Notes: generated by a model from the sequence alone, not told the origin. Shown: positions 42,846 through 52,497, counted from the first letter of the stretch. The stretch is DNA of 64,000 nt from Litorivita sp040371945 (GCF_040371945.1 NZ_BAABWS010000005.1:1-64000), one strand, 5' to 3'. Numbers and translations: made by a program.

Positions 42846-45800
42846 AGGCGGCTTGTTCTGACGTCATGGCGGCTTCCTGCCCCACGATCCGGGCCAGAAT
42901 GCTTCCCGTGTCGATCCCGTCCCCATGCGGCAGGAACACCCGCAGCTGGAAGGCGATGATCTCCGTGAAACACCCCATTGCCTTGAGGCCATCAATCATG
43001 CCCCGATCCGCGCCGCCCAGCTCGAGGCGCATCTCGCCTGCGACACGGCGACAGGTCAGGGTCAGACCCCGGCCCAGATCGACAGGCGCGGTGGTGCCGA
43101 GGGCGGCGGTCAACATCTCCTGCGGTGTTTGCGGGTCGGAGACGAGGAAGCGGGCGCGCAGCGCGGCCGCCCCTTCCTCGCTCAGAGTCCGCCCGATCAT
43201 CGCGGTCGCCCCGTCGGGCGTGACCCGGTAGATGCGCTCATTGGTGGTCGGAATGTCCTTCCAGATCGGCAACAGCAGCCCTGTCAACAGGTAGAGCTTG
43301 GTCGTGGTGGTCTTGGGCAAGGAGGCAGCCTCGGAATCCCAAAGCCTTGCAAACTCGGGCTTACCGATGTTCTCCCAGGCCGAGGACCCGAACCGCGTCT
43401 CCTCCAGATAGCTGGACCCGTTTGGCCGCACCGCCTTGCGCATCAGCGTGACAATGTCCTCGTCATACATCTGCATAGGGCGCGCCGAGATGAGCGCCGC
43501 GCGGCCGGAGGCGCGATTGACCATCGGCAGCTTGTCGGGATTGCGCGACAGGGCGTCATCCGCCGACAGCACGTGGGCCGGGTCCGTCACCTCGAGCCCG
43601 ATGATCCGCGTCACCGCGCCGGATTTCGGGCAGGTCCAGAGATCCTCGGTGGAGACCTGCTCGATCCTTTCGCCACGCAGGGTTTCCACGCCGAGATCGA
43701 GCGTGCCCGCCGCGCGCGCCCGTTCAGTCTGATCGGCAATCCGGCGCATGAACTCGGCAAAGAGCGCGTTCTGCATGTGGATGGGCAGGGCCAGAACCCG
43801 GTTCAGAAACCGCTGGATCGGGGGCAGCTCTTCAAGGAGCACGCCGTCCTTGTCGATCAGTCGCAGGGCCGTCCAGTCGGTGAAGCGCTCATAGGTCATC
43901 GCCTCGGCGCGCCCGGCGGCAAGATCGGCATAGTAGCCACGCAGTGCGGCCCGCGCGATCGGGCTTTCGAGATTGTCCTCCTCGCGGAACATGCCCTGCG
44001 AGCCGGTTTCTCGCTGGCCCTTGGTCAAGGCCCCCAGCTGGTCGAGGCGCTTGGCGATCGTCGAGGTGAAGCGCTTCTCGCCATGCACATCGGAGGTGCA
44101 GACCCGGAAGAAGGGCGCGCTGACCTGGGCCGAGCGATGCGTGCGGCCCAACCCCTGGATGGCCGCATCGGCGCGCCAGCCGGGCTCCAGCAGGTAGTGC
44201 CGCCGCCGTTTCTGGTTCTTCGCCGTTTGCGCCGCGTGATAGGACCGGCCCGTCCCGCCCGCATCCGAGAAGACCAGGACATTCTTCTCACCATCCATGA
44301 AGGCTTGGGTCTCCGACGAATTGCTGCTGGCGGCGCGCTTTTCGATAAAGAGATGGCCATCCTCGGCCTTGAGGGGCCGGATGGACCGCCCCGTGACCTC
44401 TGCGACGGCCTCGTCGCCAAAGGTCCAGAGGATCTGATCGAGCGCCGAGGGGATCGGAGCCAGCGTCATCAATTCCATCATGGCCGCGTCGCGCAGGGCA
44501 AGCGCCTCGCGCGAGACAACCAGCGCGCCGGTCTCGTCCCTGAGCGGCTCGGCCACCATATTGCCGTCGATCTCGACCAGCTTTTGCGCGTGGATCGGGA
44601 AGGCCTGTTCCAGGTAGCCCAGAACATAGTCGCGCGGCGTCAAGGCACCCTCGACGAGCTCGTCTTTCGCGTCCATCGTTTCAAGCCGACGTTTCAGCAG
44701 ACTCTCGCCGGTCGAAACCACCTGGATTACACAAGCCTTGCCCGCTGCAAGATCGTCCTTGATCGCGCGGATGATGGTCGGGGCCTTCATGCCCATCAGG
44801 AGATGGTTGAAGAAACGCTGCTTCGTGCTCTCGAAGCGGGACTTGGCCGAGGCGCGAGCGGCCGAGGCATTGGTCTCGCCAGAGGCGTCGTTGACGCCGG
44901 TCGCAGTCAGCGCGGCTTCGAGATTGTGGTGGATCGTCCGAAACGAAGCCGCGTATGCGTCGTAGATCTCGATCTGGGCCGGAGTGAGCGCGTGTTCTAG
45001 CACGTCATACTCCACCCCATCAAAACTGAGGGCGCGCGCCGTGTAGAGCCCGAGCGTCTTGAGATCGCGCGCGACCACTTCCATGGCCGCGACACCGCCC
45101 GCCTCCATCGCCGAGACAAAGCTCTCGCGGCTTGGAAAGGGATATTCGGGGCCTTGTCCCCAGAGACCGAGACGCGCGGCATAGGCCAGGTTGTGCACGC
45201 TCGTGGCGCCCGTGGCCGAAATATAGAAGACGCGAGCGCGGGGTGCTGCCAGTTGCAGCCGCAGGCCAGCAAGGCCCTGCTGGGAGGGTTTGACCCCCCT
45301 GCCCTGTTCAGTGCCGGCGGCGTTCTGCATGGCATGGGCCTCATCAAAAGCGAGGACGCCTTCAAAGTCTTCGCCCATCCACTCAAAGATCTGGCTCAGT
45401 CGCGTGGTGCCGCATTTGCCCGCGGACCGCAGCGTGGCGTAAGTGACAAAAAGGATGCCGTCGCCTATCGGGATGGGCTGGTCCGGTTTCCATTTGGAGA
45501 GCGGCTGGATGTCGGCAGGCGAGCCGCCGAGATCGGTCCAGTCGCGGATGGCGTCCTCGATGAGCGTGGCGGATTTGGAGACCCAGATCGCCTTCCTGCG
45601 CCCGGAAAGCCAGTTCACGAGGATGAGGCCTGAGCATTCGCGGCCCTTGCCACAACCGGTGCCGTCCCCGAGGAAGTAGCCGAGGCGATAGGCACGTGCA
45701 TCCGGGTCGTCATCGGCGCGCGTCAGCTTGGTCTGGTCGTCATCGATGGAGAACCGCCCTGGCAGGTCGCGACCATGGGCATCATGCGCCATAATGATGG

Positions 45801-47106
45801 TTTCCAGCTGCGCCTCGGAGAGATGTCCCTCCTCGATCAGCCTGGCGGGCAGGCGCAGTTCCGCACTGGCCGTGCCTGAAGGCACCGGCGGCGCGACAGA
45901 AGCCATGGCGATGCTTTCGACGAGCGGGGTGGGATGTTCCTGCGCACCCGCGATCTCGATCCGCTGCGGGCGGTAGCGCGCATAGATGTCCGAGACGGGC
46001 GTGTTGTCGCGCGCGATATCCAGGCTCGTGAAAGTGAGCGGGATAGCCGCATTGTCCCGAGGTTTGGAGATGGCGGCAGGCACAGCGGCGGTCTTGCGTG
46101 GGGCAAATGATGGAACGGTCGGCCGAGCAGGACTAACCACTGCCGCCCGTTGGACTGCGCGCATCTCGGTCCGGGTTGCGGCCACTGCATCGACATATGC
46201 CAAGGCCTCATCCAGATCCTGCACAGGGACGCGGATCATTTCGCCGTCCTCCTGCACCTTGTCGAAGACCATGAGCTGGGTTTCGACAGAGGTTCCGAGC
46301 TTGCGGTAGACCTGCCCCGGCATCGTCAGCGCCAAGCGCGGCGTCAGGAGACCGCAGGCGCGGGACCAATGCGCGGCATCGCGTTCGGGCGTGAATCCCG
46401 GCGGCATAATCGCCACCAGCCGCCCACCGGGTGCCAGACGCTTTGCAGCCGCAATGAGATGTTTGGCAGCGATGTGCCTGTCGCGGGATCGGTCGACCGA
46501 AGAGGCGAAGGGCGGATTCATCACTACCACGTCGGGCAGAACCGGCGTCTGCAGCAGATCATCGATATGCTCGCCGTCATGGCCTGTGACCTCGCCGCCG
46601 AAAACCGCGCGCAGGAGGCGCTGGCGAAAGGGGTCGATTTCATTGAGCACAAGCGTGCCACCGGCCCGGGCGGCGAAAGCAGCCAGGGCGCCAGTGCCAG
46701 CCGACGGCTCAAGCACGGTCTCGCCCTTGCGAATGGCTGCCGCCCGCACCGTCAGGGCCGCGAATGCCAGCGGCGTGGAGAACTGTTGCAGCCGGATCTG
46801 CTGCTCTGAGCGGCGGGTTTCCGTCAGCAGCCGTGAGGCGCGCAGCTTTGCAGCAGCGATGTCACCTGCCGCGTCGGCCCCACGCAGCAGCACCTGGACA
46901 GCCGCAGCCTGCATCAGGTCATATGCCATGCGCCAGTCCCAGGCGCCCCCGGCATCGCTGCCATGAAACGTCTCGCGCATGATCCGCGCGAGCGCTGAGC
47001 TGCGCAGGGGCTGGTTGTCGACCTCCGCGCCGATCTGCGCGAGGGCAGAGGCGAGATCAGCGTCGGAGATTGAAAAAGTCGGGTTCGCCGTTTTGGGTTT
47101 GGTCAT
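42844..47106 (-). CDS. N6-methylase / strawberry notch-like helicase fusion
   Basis: 1420 residues from ATG 47106 (AAAGGA upstream). Residues 1-330: methylase with motif I VLEPSAGTGALA (131-142) and catalytic VVMNPPF (194-200). From about 430: SNF2-like helicase with GYFLGDGTGCGKGR (Walker A), VLAFDEAHAMQN (DEAH box), FYISATGATS and QGLGRTHRSAQ (motif VI), plus the C-terminal strawberry notch-type domain. Large proteins of this kind are carried by alphaproteobacterial conjugative plasmids. It may modify or unwind incoming DNA or counter host restriction; that is inference. Confidence 0.88.
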   Translation of the reverse strand: MTKPKTANPTFSISDADLASALAQIGAEVDNQPLRSSALARIMRETFHGSDAGGAWDWRMAYDLMQAAAVQVLLRGADAAGDIAAAKLRASRLLTETRRSEQQIRLQQFSTPLAFAALTVRAAAIRKGETVLEPSAGTGALAAFAARAGGTLVLNEIDPFRQRLLRAVFGGEVTGHDGEHIDDLLQTPVLPDVVVMNPPFASSVDRSRDRHIAAKHLIAAAKRLAPGGRLVAIMPPGFTPERDAAHWSRACGLLTPRLALTMPGQVYRKLGTSVETQLMVFDKVQEDGEMIRVPVQDLDEALAYVDAVAATRTEMRAVQRAAVVSPARPTVPSFAPRKTAAVPAAISKPRDNAAIPLTFTSLDIARDNTPVSDIYARYRPQRIEIAGAQEHPTPLVESIAMASVAPPVPSGTASAELRLPARLIEEGHLSEAQLETIIMAHDAHGRDLPGRFSIDDDQTKLTRADDDPDARAYRLGYFLGDGTGCGKGRECSGLILVNWLSGRRKAIWVSKSATLIEDAIRDWTDLGGSPADIQPLSKWKPDQPIPIGDGILFVTYATLRSAGKCGTTRLSQIFEWMGEDFEGVLAFDEAHAMQNAAGTEQGRGVKPSQQGLAGLRLQLAAPRARVFYISATGATSVHNLAYAARLGLWGQGPEYPFPSRESFVSAMEAGGVAAMEVVARDLKTLGLYTARALSFDGVEYDVLEHALTPAQIEIYDAYAASFRTIHHNLEAALTATGVNDASGETNASAARASAKSRFESTKQRFFNHLLMGMKAPTIIRAIKDDLAAGKACVIQVVSTGESLLKRRLETMDAKDELVEGALTPRDYVLGYLEQAFPIHAQKLVEIDGNMVAEPLRDETGALVVSREALALRDAAMMELMTLAPIPSALDQILWTFGDEAVAEVTGRSIRPLKAEDGHLFIEKRAASSNSSETQAFMDGEKNVLVFSDAGGTGRSYHAAQTAKNQKRRRHYLLEPGWRADAAIQGLGRTHRSAQVSAPFFRVCTSDVHGEKRFTSTIAKRLDQLGALTKGQRETGSQGMFREEDNLESPIARAALRGYYADLAAGRAEAMTYERFTDWTALRLIDKDGVLLEELPPIQRFLNRVLALPIHMQNALFAEFMRRIADQTERARAAGTLDLGVETLRGERIEQVSTEDLWTCPKSGAVTRIIGLEVTDPAHVLSADDALSRNPDKLPMVNRASGRAALISARPMQMYDEDIVTLMRKAVRPNGSSYLEETRFGSSAWENIGKPEFARLWDSEAASLPKTTTTKLYLLTGLLLPIWKDIPTTNERIYRVTPDGATAMIGRTLSEEGAAALRARFLVSDPQTPQEMLTAALGTTAPVDLGRGLTLTCRRVAGEMRLELGGADRGMIDGLKAMGCFTEIIAFQLRVFLPHGDGIDTGSILARIVGQEAAMTSEQAA

Positions 47107-47146
47107 GGGGATTTTCCTTTGGATCAGGGTCTGAGTTCCAAAGGAC

Positions 47147-47167
47147 AAAAAGCCCGCTTTCACTTTT
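47147..47167 (-). promoter_or_regulatory. shared leader motif, upstream of methylase-helicase
   Basis: Minus strand reads AAAAGTGAAAGCGGGCTTTT, the best version of the block's motif: A-rich lead, then AAAGC-GG-GCTTT. 40 bases before the ATG. Confidence 0.6.
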
Positions 47168-47209
47168 CCGTGGTGACGGGATCAGACCGCGCTGACCTCC
47201 AAGGCCTGG

Positions 47210-47362
47210 TCAGGACTTGGGTTCGACCTGCCGCTTCGCATCAATCAAGGCCTGCGCGGCCTGCATTACCTGAACCTGTGAAGTTCCACCGCGTGCATCC
47301 TCAAGCGCGGTCTGTACCTGCGCGCGAAACCACGCGTCATACGAATTGACATCAGCCGCCAC
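47210..47362 (-). CDS. orphan antitoxin-like protein
   Basis: 50 residues from GTG 47362, with GAGGAG seven bases before it. The product MAADVNSYDAWFRAQVQTAL ... QVMQAAQALIDAKRQ matches the short antitoxin type found beside ParE-like toxins (SYDAWFR.KV..AL, VM...ALI..K). No ParE gene adjoins it; the next genes form a PrlF-YhaV pair. It may be an addicted leftover or an anti-addiction antitoxin. Confidence 0.65.
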   Translation of the reverse strand: MAADVNSYDAWFRAQVQTALEDARGGTSQVQVMQAAQALIDAKRQVEPKS

Positions 47363-47509
47363 GGAAATGCTCCTCGAGACCGAGGTGCGGCTGTTCCTTA
47401 CCCGTTGGGTCCATTGCGCTTTCTCCGACTATGCTATGGGTCGATGCTACATCACCCACAGTGGTGCCGTAAACGGCAAGGCCGTAAGGTTCACAGCTAA
47501 CCGGGCCAC

Positions 47510-48028
47510 TCACCGATCAGGTACCGCGTCCAGGGACGCCTCGAACCGCTTGCCCGCCGCCGCTGCTTCTTTCAAGAGCGCGTCGAAACTGTCAGGTGGG
47601 TTGCCATCTTCCAGCATCCCTTTGAACGTCGCATAGGCATCCGTCTTGCTGCCATAGGCGCGCAGAGTCTTGTCGTCGTTCACCCAGGCCACCACGATGA
47701 CCTTGGCATCGCTGTTGAAGCGGTAGAACAACCGATACTGCTGGAAGAATTTCGCCCGGAACCAGTGCTTGCGGTGATCCCCGAGCGTGCTGCCTTGCCG
47801 GTAGGCGGCGGCACCCGGATCTGCCGGTATGGCCTCGTTGACCAGCTTGAAGATGGCGGCCAGCCGTTTCGTCGGGTTTTTCTTGCGCCATGTCTTTGGA
47901 TCGCGTGCCTTACGCGCTTCAACTTCCTCGATCAGCCCTTCGAGCTGGTCCAGAAAGAGCGGATGCGCATAAATTGACCATCCGTTTACGGCAAGGGGCG
48001 CCCCTGCGGGCACGCTATCGCCGCTCAT
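47510..48028 (-). CDS. yhaV: YhaV-family ribonuclease toxin
   Basis: 172 residues. Pattern of the YhaV RelE-like RNase: NGWSIYAHPLFLDQLEGLIEEVEA, NPTKRLAAIFKLVNEAIPADP, YRQGSTLGDHRKHWFRAKFFQQYRLFYRF and VVAWVNDDKTLRAYGSKTDAY. Its start overlaps the antitoxin stop by four bases. Degrades mRNA when freed from the antitoxin. Confidence 0.92.
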   Translation of the reverse strand: MSGDSVPAGAPLAVNGWSIYAHPLFLDQLEGLIEEVEARKARDPKTWRKKNPTKRLAAIFKLVNEAIPADPGAAAYRQGSTLGDHRKHWFRAKFFQQYRLFYRFNSDAKVIVVAWVNDDKTLRAYGSKTDAYATFKGMLEDGNPPDSFDALLKEAAAAGKRFEASLDAVPDR

Positions 48029-48351
48029 TCATCCTCGGGCGATAGCGGCGCATCCAGATCGACGTCAACGTCTCCGACCAGTGCTGCAAGACGGTCATGC
48101 AAAGCCCCATCGAACGCCCGAATGCGGTCCGGATGCGCCTTGATATCTGCCTCGACAAAATCGAGAAAGGCGCCGAGCGCGGGATCATCCTCTTCGGCGC
48201 GCACGGGCTCGATATAGACCCTGCCACTCGGCTCGGTGCAGTAGCGAATCTGGTCGCCCTTGCCCAGCTTGAGCTGCTTTCGCACACCTGCCGGCACGGT
48301 TGTCTGATACCGATCAGTGAGCTTCGAGACATCTTGTGTGAGCACTGTCAT
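48025..48351 (-). CDS. prlF: PrlF-family antitoxin
   Basis: 108 residues from ATG 48351. An AbrB-like swapped-hairpin domain at the N-terminus (SKLTDRYQTTVPAGVRKQLKLGKGDQIRYC) with an acidic helical tail (DPALGAFLDFVEADIKAHPDRIRAF) that wraps the toxin. It binds YhaV and represses the operon. Confidence 0.9.
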   Translation of the reverse strand: MTVLTQDVSKLTDRYQTTVPAGVRKQLKLGKGDQIRYCTEPSGRVYIEPVRAEEDDPALGAFLDFVEADIKAHPDRIRAFDGALHDRLAALVGDVDVDLDAPLSPEDE

Positions 48352-48473
48352 GGCAGTCTCCTGAAAAAAGGGGCTTTGTTGTTCGAGTAGGTAATGCATT
48401 TGCATTGTCTTGTCAAGACAAGCCGCAGGATCTGTTGTCGCCGGGCAGGTCGATGAGCTGTCCGGCGCAGCAC

Positions 48474-49127
48474 CTATTCTCGCCCCGCGAGATACTCTGC
48501 CAGCACCGGGCTAGCAGCACCTTTCGCGGAGCTAAGCAGCTCCGAACCCGCAAGCGTGGCCTTCGAGAGGCGTACGAGCCCACCGGTTTCCTCGATCCGG
48601 TAGCAGCGCCGCTTTTGCCGACCCCGCCTGTAGTGCGTCGCGGTGACAATCTGGCAGGTGCTGCCATCGGTGAGCGTCACCGGTGCTGCGAGCCTGATCT
48701 TGTCGCCTTCCTCGTAGTCCGGGATCGCAGCCCAATCCCTGCAGCGCTGGCGCCAGGCATGGGCATAGCTGTCCGGGTCTTTCAGGTTGGAGAGAAGCTC
48801 GATCAGCCCAAGGGGAGCGCGAGACTCGTTCGGGCCAGCGCTTTCCTCCATATCCTTGTAGCCCCAACACCCATCGTCGTAGGCGGTGAGGAAGACGGCG
48901 GCGAAAGTGATCGAGCCGTCAGGATCGGTGACATAGGTCGCGTCTTCAACAGGGGTGCCGTCGAGACTGGTGACCCTTGCCGCCGAATACCAGGTGGAGC
49001 CAACCTTGCAGGCCTTGACCAGCTCCGTTTTGCGCCTGTCGCCTTCGAAGGTACAAAGCCTGGTGATCTCCGCTTTCTCATCCGCGTAGGTTTTGACGCG
49101 GCCGTCGGTGTAGAAGAGCCAACCCAT
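48474..49127 (-). CDS. DUF6927-like protein
   Basis: 217 residues: MGWLFYTDGRVKTYADEKAEITRLC at the N-terminus, then YVTDPDGSITFAAVFLTAYDDGCWGYKDM, APLGLIELLSNLKDPDSYAHAWRQRCRDWA and a basic C-terminal part. I associate this with DUF6927, found with ParB-like and ArdC genes on plasmids. No catalytic motif is visible. Confidence 0.7.
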   Translation of the reverse strand: MGWLFYTDGRVKTYADEKAEITRLCTFEGDRRKTELVKACKVGSTWYSAARVTSLDGTPVEDATYVTDPDGSITFAAVFLTAYDDGCWGYKDMEESAGPNESRAPLGLIELLSNLKDPDSYAHAWRQRCRDWAAIPDYEEGDKIRLAAPVTLTDGSTCQIVTATHYRRGRQKRRCYRIEETGGLVRLSKATLAGSELLSSAKGAASPVLAEYLAGRE

Positions 49128-49229
49128 TTCAGAGTCCTTTCTCTCGTAGGGAAAATTGTTGTCGCCAATGTCCCAAGAGGGCCGCAGGCCCGGCAGGGTA
49201 TTGGCGATGCTTGTTTGAGAAAGGGCGCG

Positions 49230-49823
49230 TTAAGCCGCCCTCCGGTCATCGAGTTCCATCAGCGCATCGAGCGGCACGCGATAGGGCTGCATGGCGTCGA
49301 AATCCTCGCAATTGCCGCAGTTCTGGACGATCGCGAAGGTATCGCAGGCATCCTTGAGGATGACCCGGAAGGTGCCGCCAAGACCTGAAGGCACCTCGTA
49401 GGTTCCGCCGATCAGATAGTCCGAGGCCCGGCGCACGAAGACGCGGATGCTGTGGCCATCGGTGGCGAGCCGGATCGCCCCCTGCCCCCGGTCGATGAGC
49501 ACCTGCACATCGTCGAGAATGTCGGTGTAGAATTGGCCGGTCAGATCGCGAAACGCCATGCGGCGCTGCGCCATCCAATCGGTGTCGCGAAACGGGTTCA
49601 TGCCGTCGGCAAAGGCGAAGGACGGATCGGCCTGTTCGGTCGTGACGATGCGGGTGGTTGTGCCGTCGATGCCGTTCGAGCGCAGATGCACGCCGTTGCC
49701 GACGATGAGGATCAGGGCCGGCCTGTCCACGGGTCCGGTCCAGTTGGGCAGGAAGGTCTTGCAGGCGCGCGCATGCGCAATCTGCGCCGCAACTGCGGAG
49801 GTAGAGAACTTGAGAATAGCCAT
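49230..49823 (-). CDS. conserved plasmid protein, DUF3085-like
   Basis: 197 residues. Begins MAILKFSTSAVAAQIAHARA then CKTFLPNWTGPVDRPALILIVGNGVHL; a later part has IRLATDGHSIRVFVRRASDYLIGG and AIVQNCGNCEDFD. I tentatively link it to DUF3085. Located between the ParB-like gene and the DUF6927-like gene on the same strand. Function unknown. Confidence 0.6.
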   Translation of the reverse strand: MAILKFSTSAVAAQIAHARACKTFLPNWTGPVDRPALILIVGNGVHLRSNGIDGTTTRIVTTEQADPSFAFADGMNPFRDTDWMAQRRMAFRDLTGQFYTDILDDVQVLIDRGQGAIRLATDGHSIRVFVRRASDYLIGGTYEVPSGLGGTFRVILKDACDTFAIVQNCGNCEDFDAMQPYRVPLDALMELDDRRAA

Positions 49824-49897
49824 GGGGATGTCTTTCGGTTGAGTGTGGGAGGATCGACCCGCGCGGGCGGCATGGCTCGCGCGGGTCGCGTTTGGAC

Positions 49898-51880
49898 TCA
49901 GGCCGCTCGCGCGACCTCGCTGTCAGGCTCGGGGGTTTCCTCAATGGGTTCCGCCTCATCACAGGCGACACCGGCGGTCTGCATCATCGGCGGGCACCAG
50001 GCGGCCACGGCGGCACGCTGTGCGTCGGTGAGCGTGGCGAAGGGCTCGGCGAAGAGCTTGTCGCAGAAGGCGACGATCTCCTTCTTACTCGACGAGGCCA
50101 GCGTCACCGCCTCCTGGGCGAGGCCTAGATCCTCCCCGACGATCTTCAAGAGCCAGGCCTTCTTGAAGCGATTGAAGAGCGCCGCGTTCGGCGCCCAATG
50201 CGCTCGGATGTCGGGCATGATCTCGATCTCGAAGTCATGCATCAGGCTGTCGCGCTGGCGGTCCTGCGCGAAGCAGGACTGCGTGGTGCTGGCGGTTGCA
50301 AAAGCGACGAGCTTGGCCTTCTCGCCTGCCTCCAGCGCGCGAAACGCCGCGAACTGATCGGCAGGGGACCGGGTGTCATCGAGCCAGGAAAGGTCAAGCG
50401 CATCATGCGCCGCCGCCACCTGCTCAAGCGAGGTCTCGTCGATCTCGTCCATCTTGGCGTGGCTACGGTATTCCCTGCGGGCCTCGACCTTGATCGCCTG
50501 CGTGACGCTCATCCCGGTGCCCAGGACGTCGCTGACAAGCTTGAACAGCGACAGATCGAGCGTGGCCTCAGGATGCAGCGCCATCGCTGCCCCGAGCGCC
50601 ATCGCCCGCTCGGTCTTGAGGTCCTCGGCCAATGAGGCCGGGTAGCTGATTTCCCCGGCGTCCGGGGCCTCCTCCCCGGTCGGGTTGGCCGAGGAGCCGC
50701 GCGCGCCCTCTTCTTTCGCGGTGTCATCCGGACGCACAAGGCCAACATGAAACGTCACCTGTCCACTCGACCAGGACGCAATCACGCCTGCACGGGCGAG
50801 ATCCTCGGTGCTGTAGGCTTCCTGCAGGTCGCGGGCTTCCTCTTCCAAGGCGTCCACGCGGTCGTAGAGCGCATTGTAGGCATCGTCTGCGAGCCCCTCA
50901 TCTTCCATCTCGAGCTGGAGTTGCTCGAGCTCGGTGGTGATCTCGTCGATGCGCTTTTGGGCGGCCTCATCTGGCTCGATCGGGCCGGGATAGACGCGGC
51001 CGTAGTCGACCATAGTCGCATAATCATAGCGCACCATCGCATCCGCCCAGGCAAAGCCCAGTTTTGCGCGGGCCTCTTCGGCGACGGCACTGAGTTTTTC
51101 AAGCAAGATGGTCTCGACCAGCGCGGCGTCCTCGAGCACGGAATGCTCTTCCAGGAGATCGGCCGCGATGGCCCCACCCCGCGCTTCGTAGTCCTCGCGC
51201 ACAAAGGCCCCGATATCATCGCTGACCTGCACACCGCGGGATTTGAGCGCCTGACGGACGGTGTAGGCCTGCAGGTAGCTGTCTTCCTTGGTCAGCGCCT
51301 CATAGACCTCCTTCTGCACCTCCTGGCTCGGGTGCTCGGCAAAGGCCTTCATCGTGTCGAGCGTGATCGTCTTGGCCCGGGCCGCGGCGCGGATGTCGGG
51401 GTGGATCAGGCCATAACGCAACCGGCCTTTGACGGCGGCAACCGTCGTGCCGAAGGTCTTTGCGATGGTCTCGGGCGTCTGGCCGTCGACTTCCATCATC
51501 CGGGCGAAAGCCTCGAACTCGTCGATGGCATTCATCGGCGCTTGCGTGATGTTCTCGGCGAGCGACAGAGCCGTGGTGAGGTCGCACTCCTCAGGGATAA
51601 GGCGGCACTCGATCTTGGTCTTCGCCGTGAAGCCCTTGGCGGCTTTGTCGGCAACCAGTTCCTTCAGCGCGGCATGGCGTCGACCGCCTGCGAGTACGGC
51701 ATATTTGCCGTCGATCTTCTGAACCAGGAGCGGCTGGAGGAGACCCAGCACCGCAATGCTGGCTTTCAGATGTGCGATGTTCTCGGGGTCGTAGGTTTCG
51801 GGGGAGTTGCTGCGGACGTTGGCGGGGTGGGCTGTCAGATCGCCGATGGCGACGGAAGCGGGATTGAAACTTGCGGTCAT
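49898..51880 (-). CDS. large ParB/RepB/Spo0J-like protein
   Basis: 660 residues. The N-terminal ParB/Srx fold (VAIGDLTAHPANVR, LKASIAVLGLLQPLLVQ, YAVLAGGRRHAALKEL, ALSLAENITQAPMNAIDEFEAF) and an HTH (PETIAKTFGTTVAAVKGRLRYGLIHPDI). The rest, 400 residues, is an acidic helical extension peculiar to plasmid ParB-like proteins of this kind. It is separate from the repABC partition pair; members in leading regions may protect or process incoming DNA. Confidence 0.85.
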   Translation of the reverse strand: MTASFNPASVAIGDLTAHPANVRSNSPETYDPENIAHLKASIAVLGLLQPLLVQKIDGKYAVLAGGRRHAALKELVADKAAKGFTAKTKIECRLIPEECDLTTALSLAENITQAPMNAIDEFEAFARMMEVDGQTPETIAKTFGTTVAAVKGRLRYGLIHPDIRAAARAKTITLDTMKAFAEHPSQEVQKEVYEALTKEDSYLQAYTVRQALKSRGVQVSDDIGAFVREDYEARGGAIAADLLEEHSVLEDAALVETILLEKLSAVAEEARAKLGFAWADAMVRYDYATMVDYGRVYPGPIEPDEAAQKRIDEITTELEQLQLEMEDEGLADDAYNALYDRVDALEEEARDLQEAYSTEDLARAGVIASWSSGQVTFHVGLVRPDDTAKEEGARGSSANPTGEEAPDAGEISYPASLAEDLKTERAMALGAAMALHPEATLDLSLFKLVSDVLGTGMSVTQAIKVEARREYRSHAKMDEIDETSLEQVAAAHDALDLSWLDDTRSPADQFAAFRALEAGEKAKLVAFATASTTQSCFAQDRQRDSLMHDFEIEIMPDIRAHWAPNAALFNRFKKAWLLKIVGEDLGLAQEAVTLASSSKKEIVAFCDKLFAEPFATLTDAQRAAVAAWCPPMMQTAGVACDEAEPIEETPEPDSEVARAA

Positions 51881-51961
51881 GGGATATCCTTCTTGGTGAG
51901 TTAGATGCGGCCCGCGCCATCAAGCGCGTGACCAATCCCCGGCATCGGGGATCACCACGAC

Positions 51962-51983
51962 AAAAGGCCCGCTTTGCCTTTTT
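51962..51983 (-). promoter_or_regulatory. shared leader motif, upstream of ParB-like gene
   Basis: Minus strand reads AAAAAGGCAAAGCGGGCCTT followed by TT, a close match to the block's core AAAGCGGGCTTT; 82 bases before the ATG at 51880. Confidence 0.55.
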
Positions 51984-52037
51984 GGGGCAGCGGGCCTTCA
52001 TCGTCTGAGATGTCAGGGGGAAGTGTCCCCTGCCCTT

Positions 52038-52427
52038 CTACCAGTCGCGCGCCAGCATGATGGTCAGCACGCGCATGGTGGTGGCCGGATTGTCTGGGGT
52101 CTCGGCCCCGTAGCGGAAGTCGGAATCCGCCTCATAGAGGTCGATTTTCCAGAACACGGTCTCGCCCCGGATCTCGACCGCTCCGAAATCATGCCAGCCC
52201 TCCGGGTCGTTCTCGGGTTCGAACGTGTCGAACGCCCCCGTGACATTCACCGCCTCGGCCATGAAGCCGTCCCCTGCCTCCATGAGCGATCGGGTGACGT
52301 GCATCCGGCCTTGGATAGGCGCCTCTGGTGCTATCCCGAGGCAGGCGAGCTTGCGGAAAGCGTCATTCTGAGCGGCGATTACGGCGGGGTCTGGGCGGTC
52401 TGTCAGAGGCTGTGCTGCGTTGGTCAT
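52038..52427 (-). CDS. DUF3768 protein
   Basis: 129 residues from ATG 52427. Family pattern: AAQNDAFRKLACLG, GRMHVTRSLME, AFDTFEPENDPEGWHDFGAVEIRGETVFWKIDLYEADSDFRYG and the ending ATTMRVLTIMLARDW. Common in alphaproteobacterial plasmids; function unknown. Confidence 0.85.
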   Translation of the reverse strand: MTNAAQPLTDRPDPAVIAAQNDAFRKLACLGIAPEAPIQGRMHVTRSLMEAGDGFMAEAVNVTGAFDTFEPENDPEGWHDFGAVEIRGETVFWKIDLYEADSDFRYGAETPDNPATTMRVLTIMLARDW

Positions 52428-52462
52428 GGGTATGTCCTTTGAGAAGTTTGAAACACCCTTCT

Positions 52463-52482
52463 CAAAGCCTGCTTTCCCTTTG
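52463..52482 (-). promoter_or_regulatory. shared leader motif, upstream of DUF3768
   Basis: Minus strand reads CAAAGGGAAAGCAGGCTTTG, matching the core AAAGC-RG-GCTTT; 36 bases before the start codon. Confidence 0.55.
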
Positions 52483-52497
52483 CCGACACACATCCCC

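Noticed and set aside
42925..45000. 691-residue open frame on the plus strand
   Set aside because: It lies antisense to the methylase-helicase, whose motifs are clear; the translation is Arg/Gly-rich without family features. It is a high-GC shadow.
50747..51904. 385-residue open frame on the plus strand
   Set aside because: Antisense to the ParB-like gene; no ribosome site or motif.
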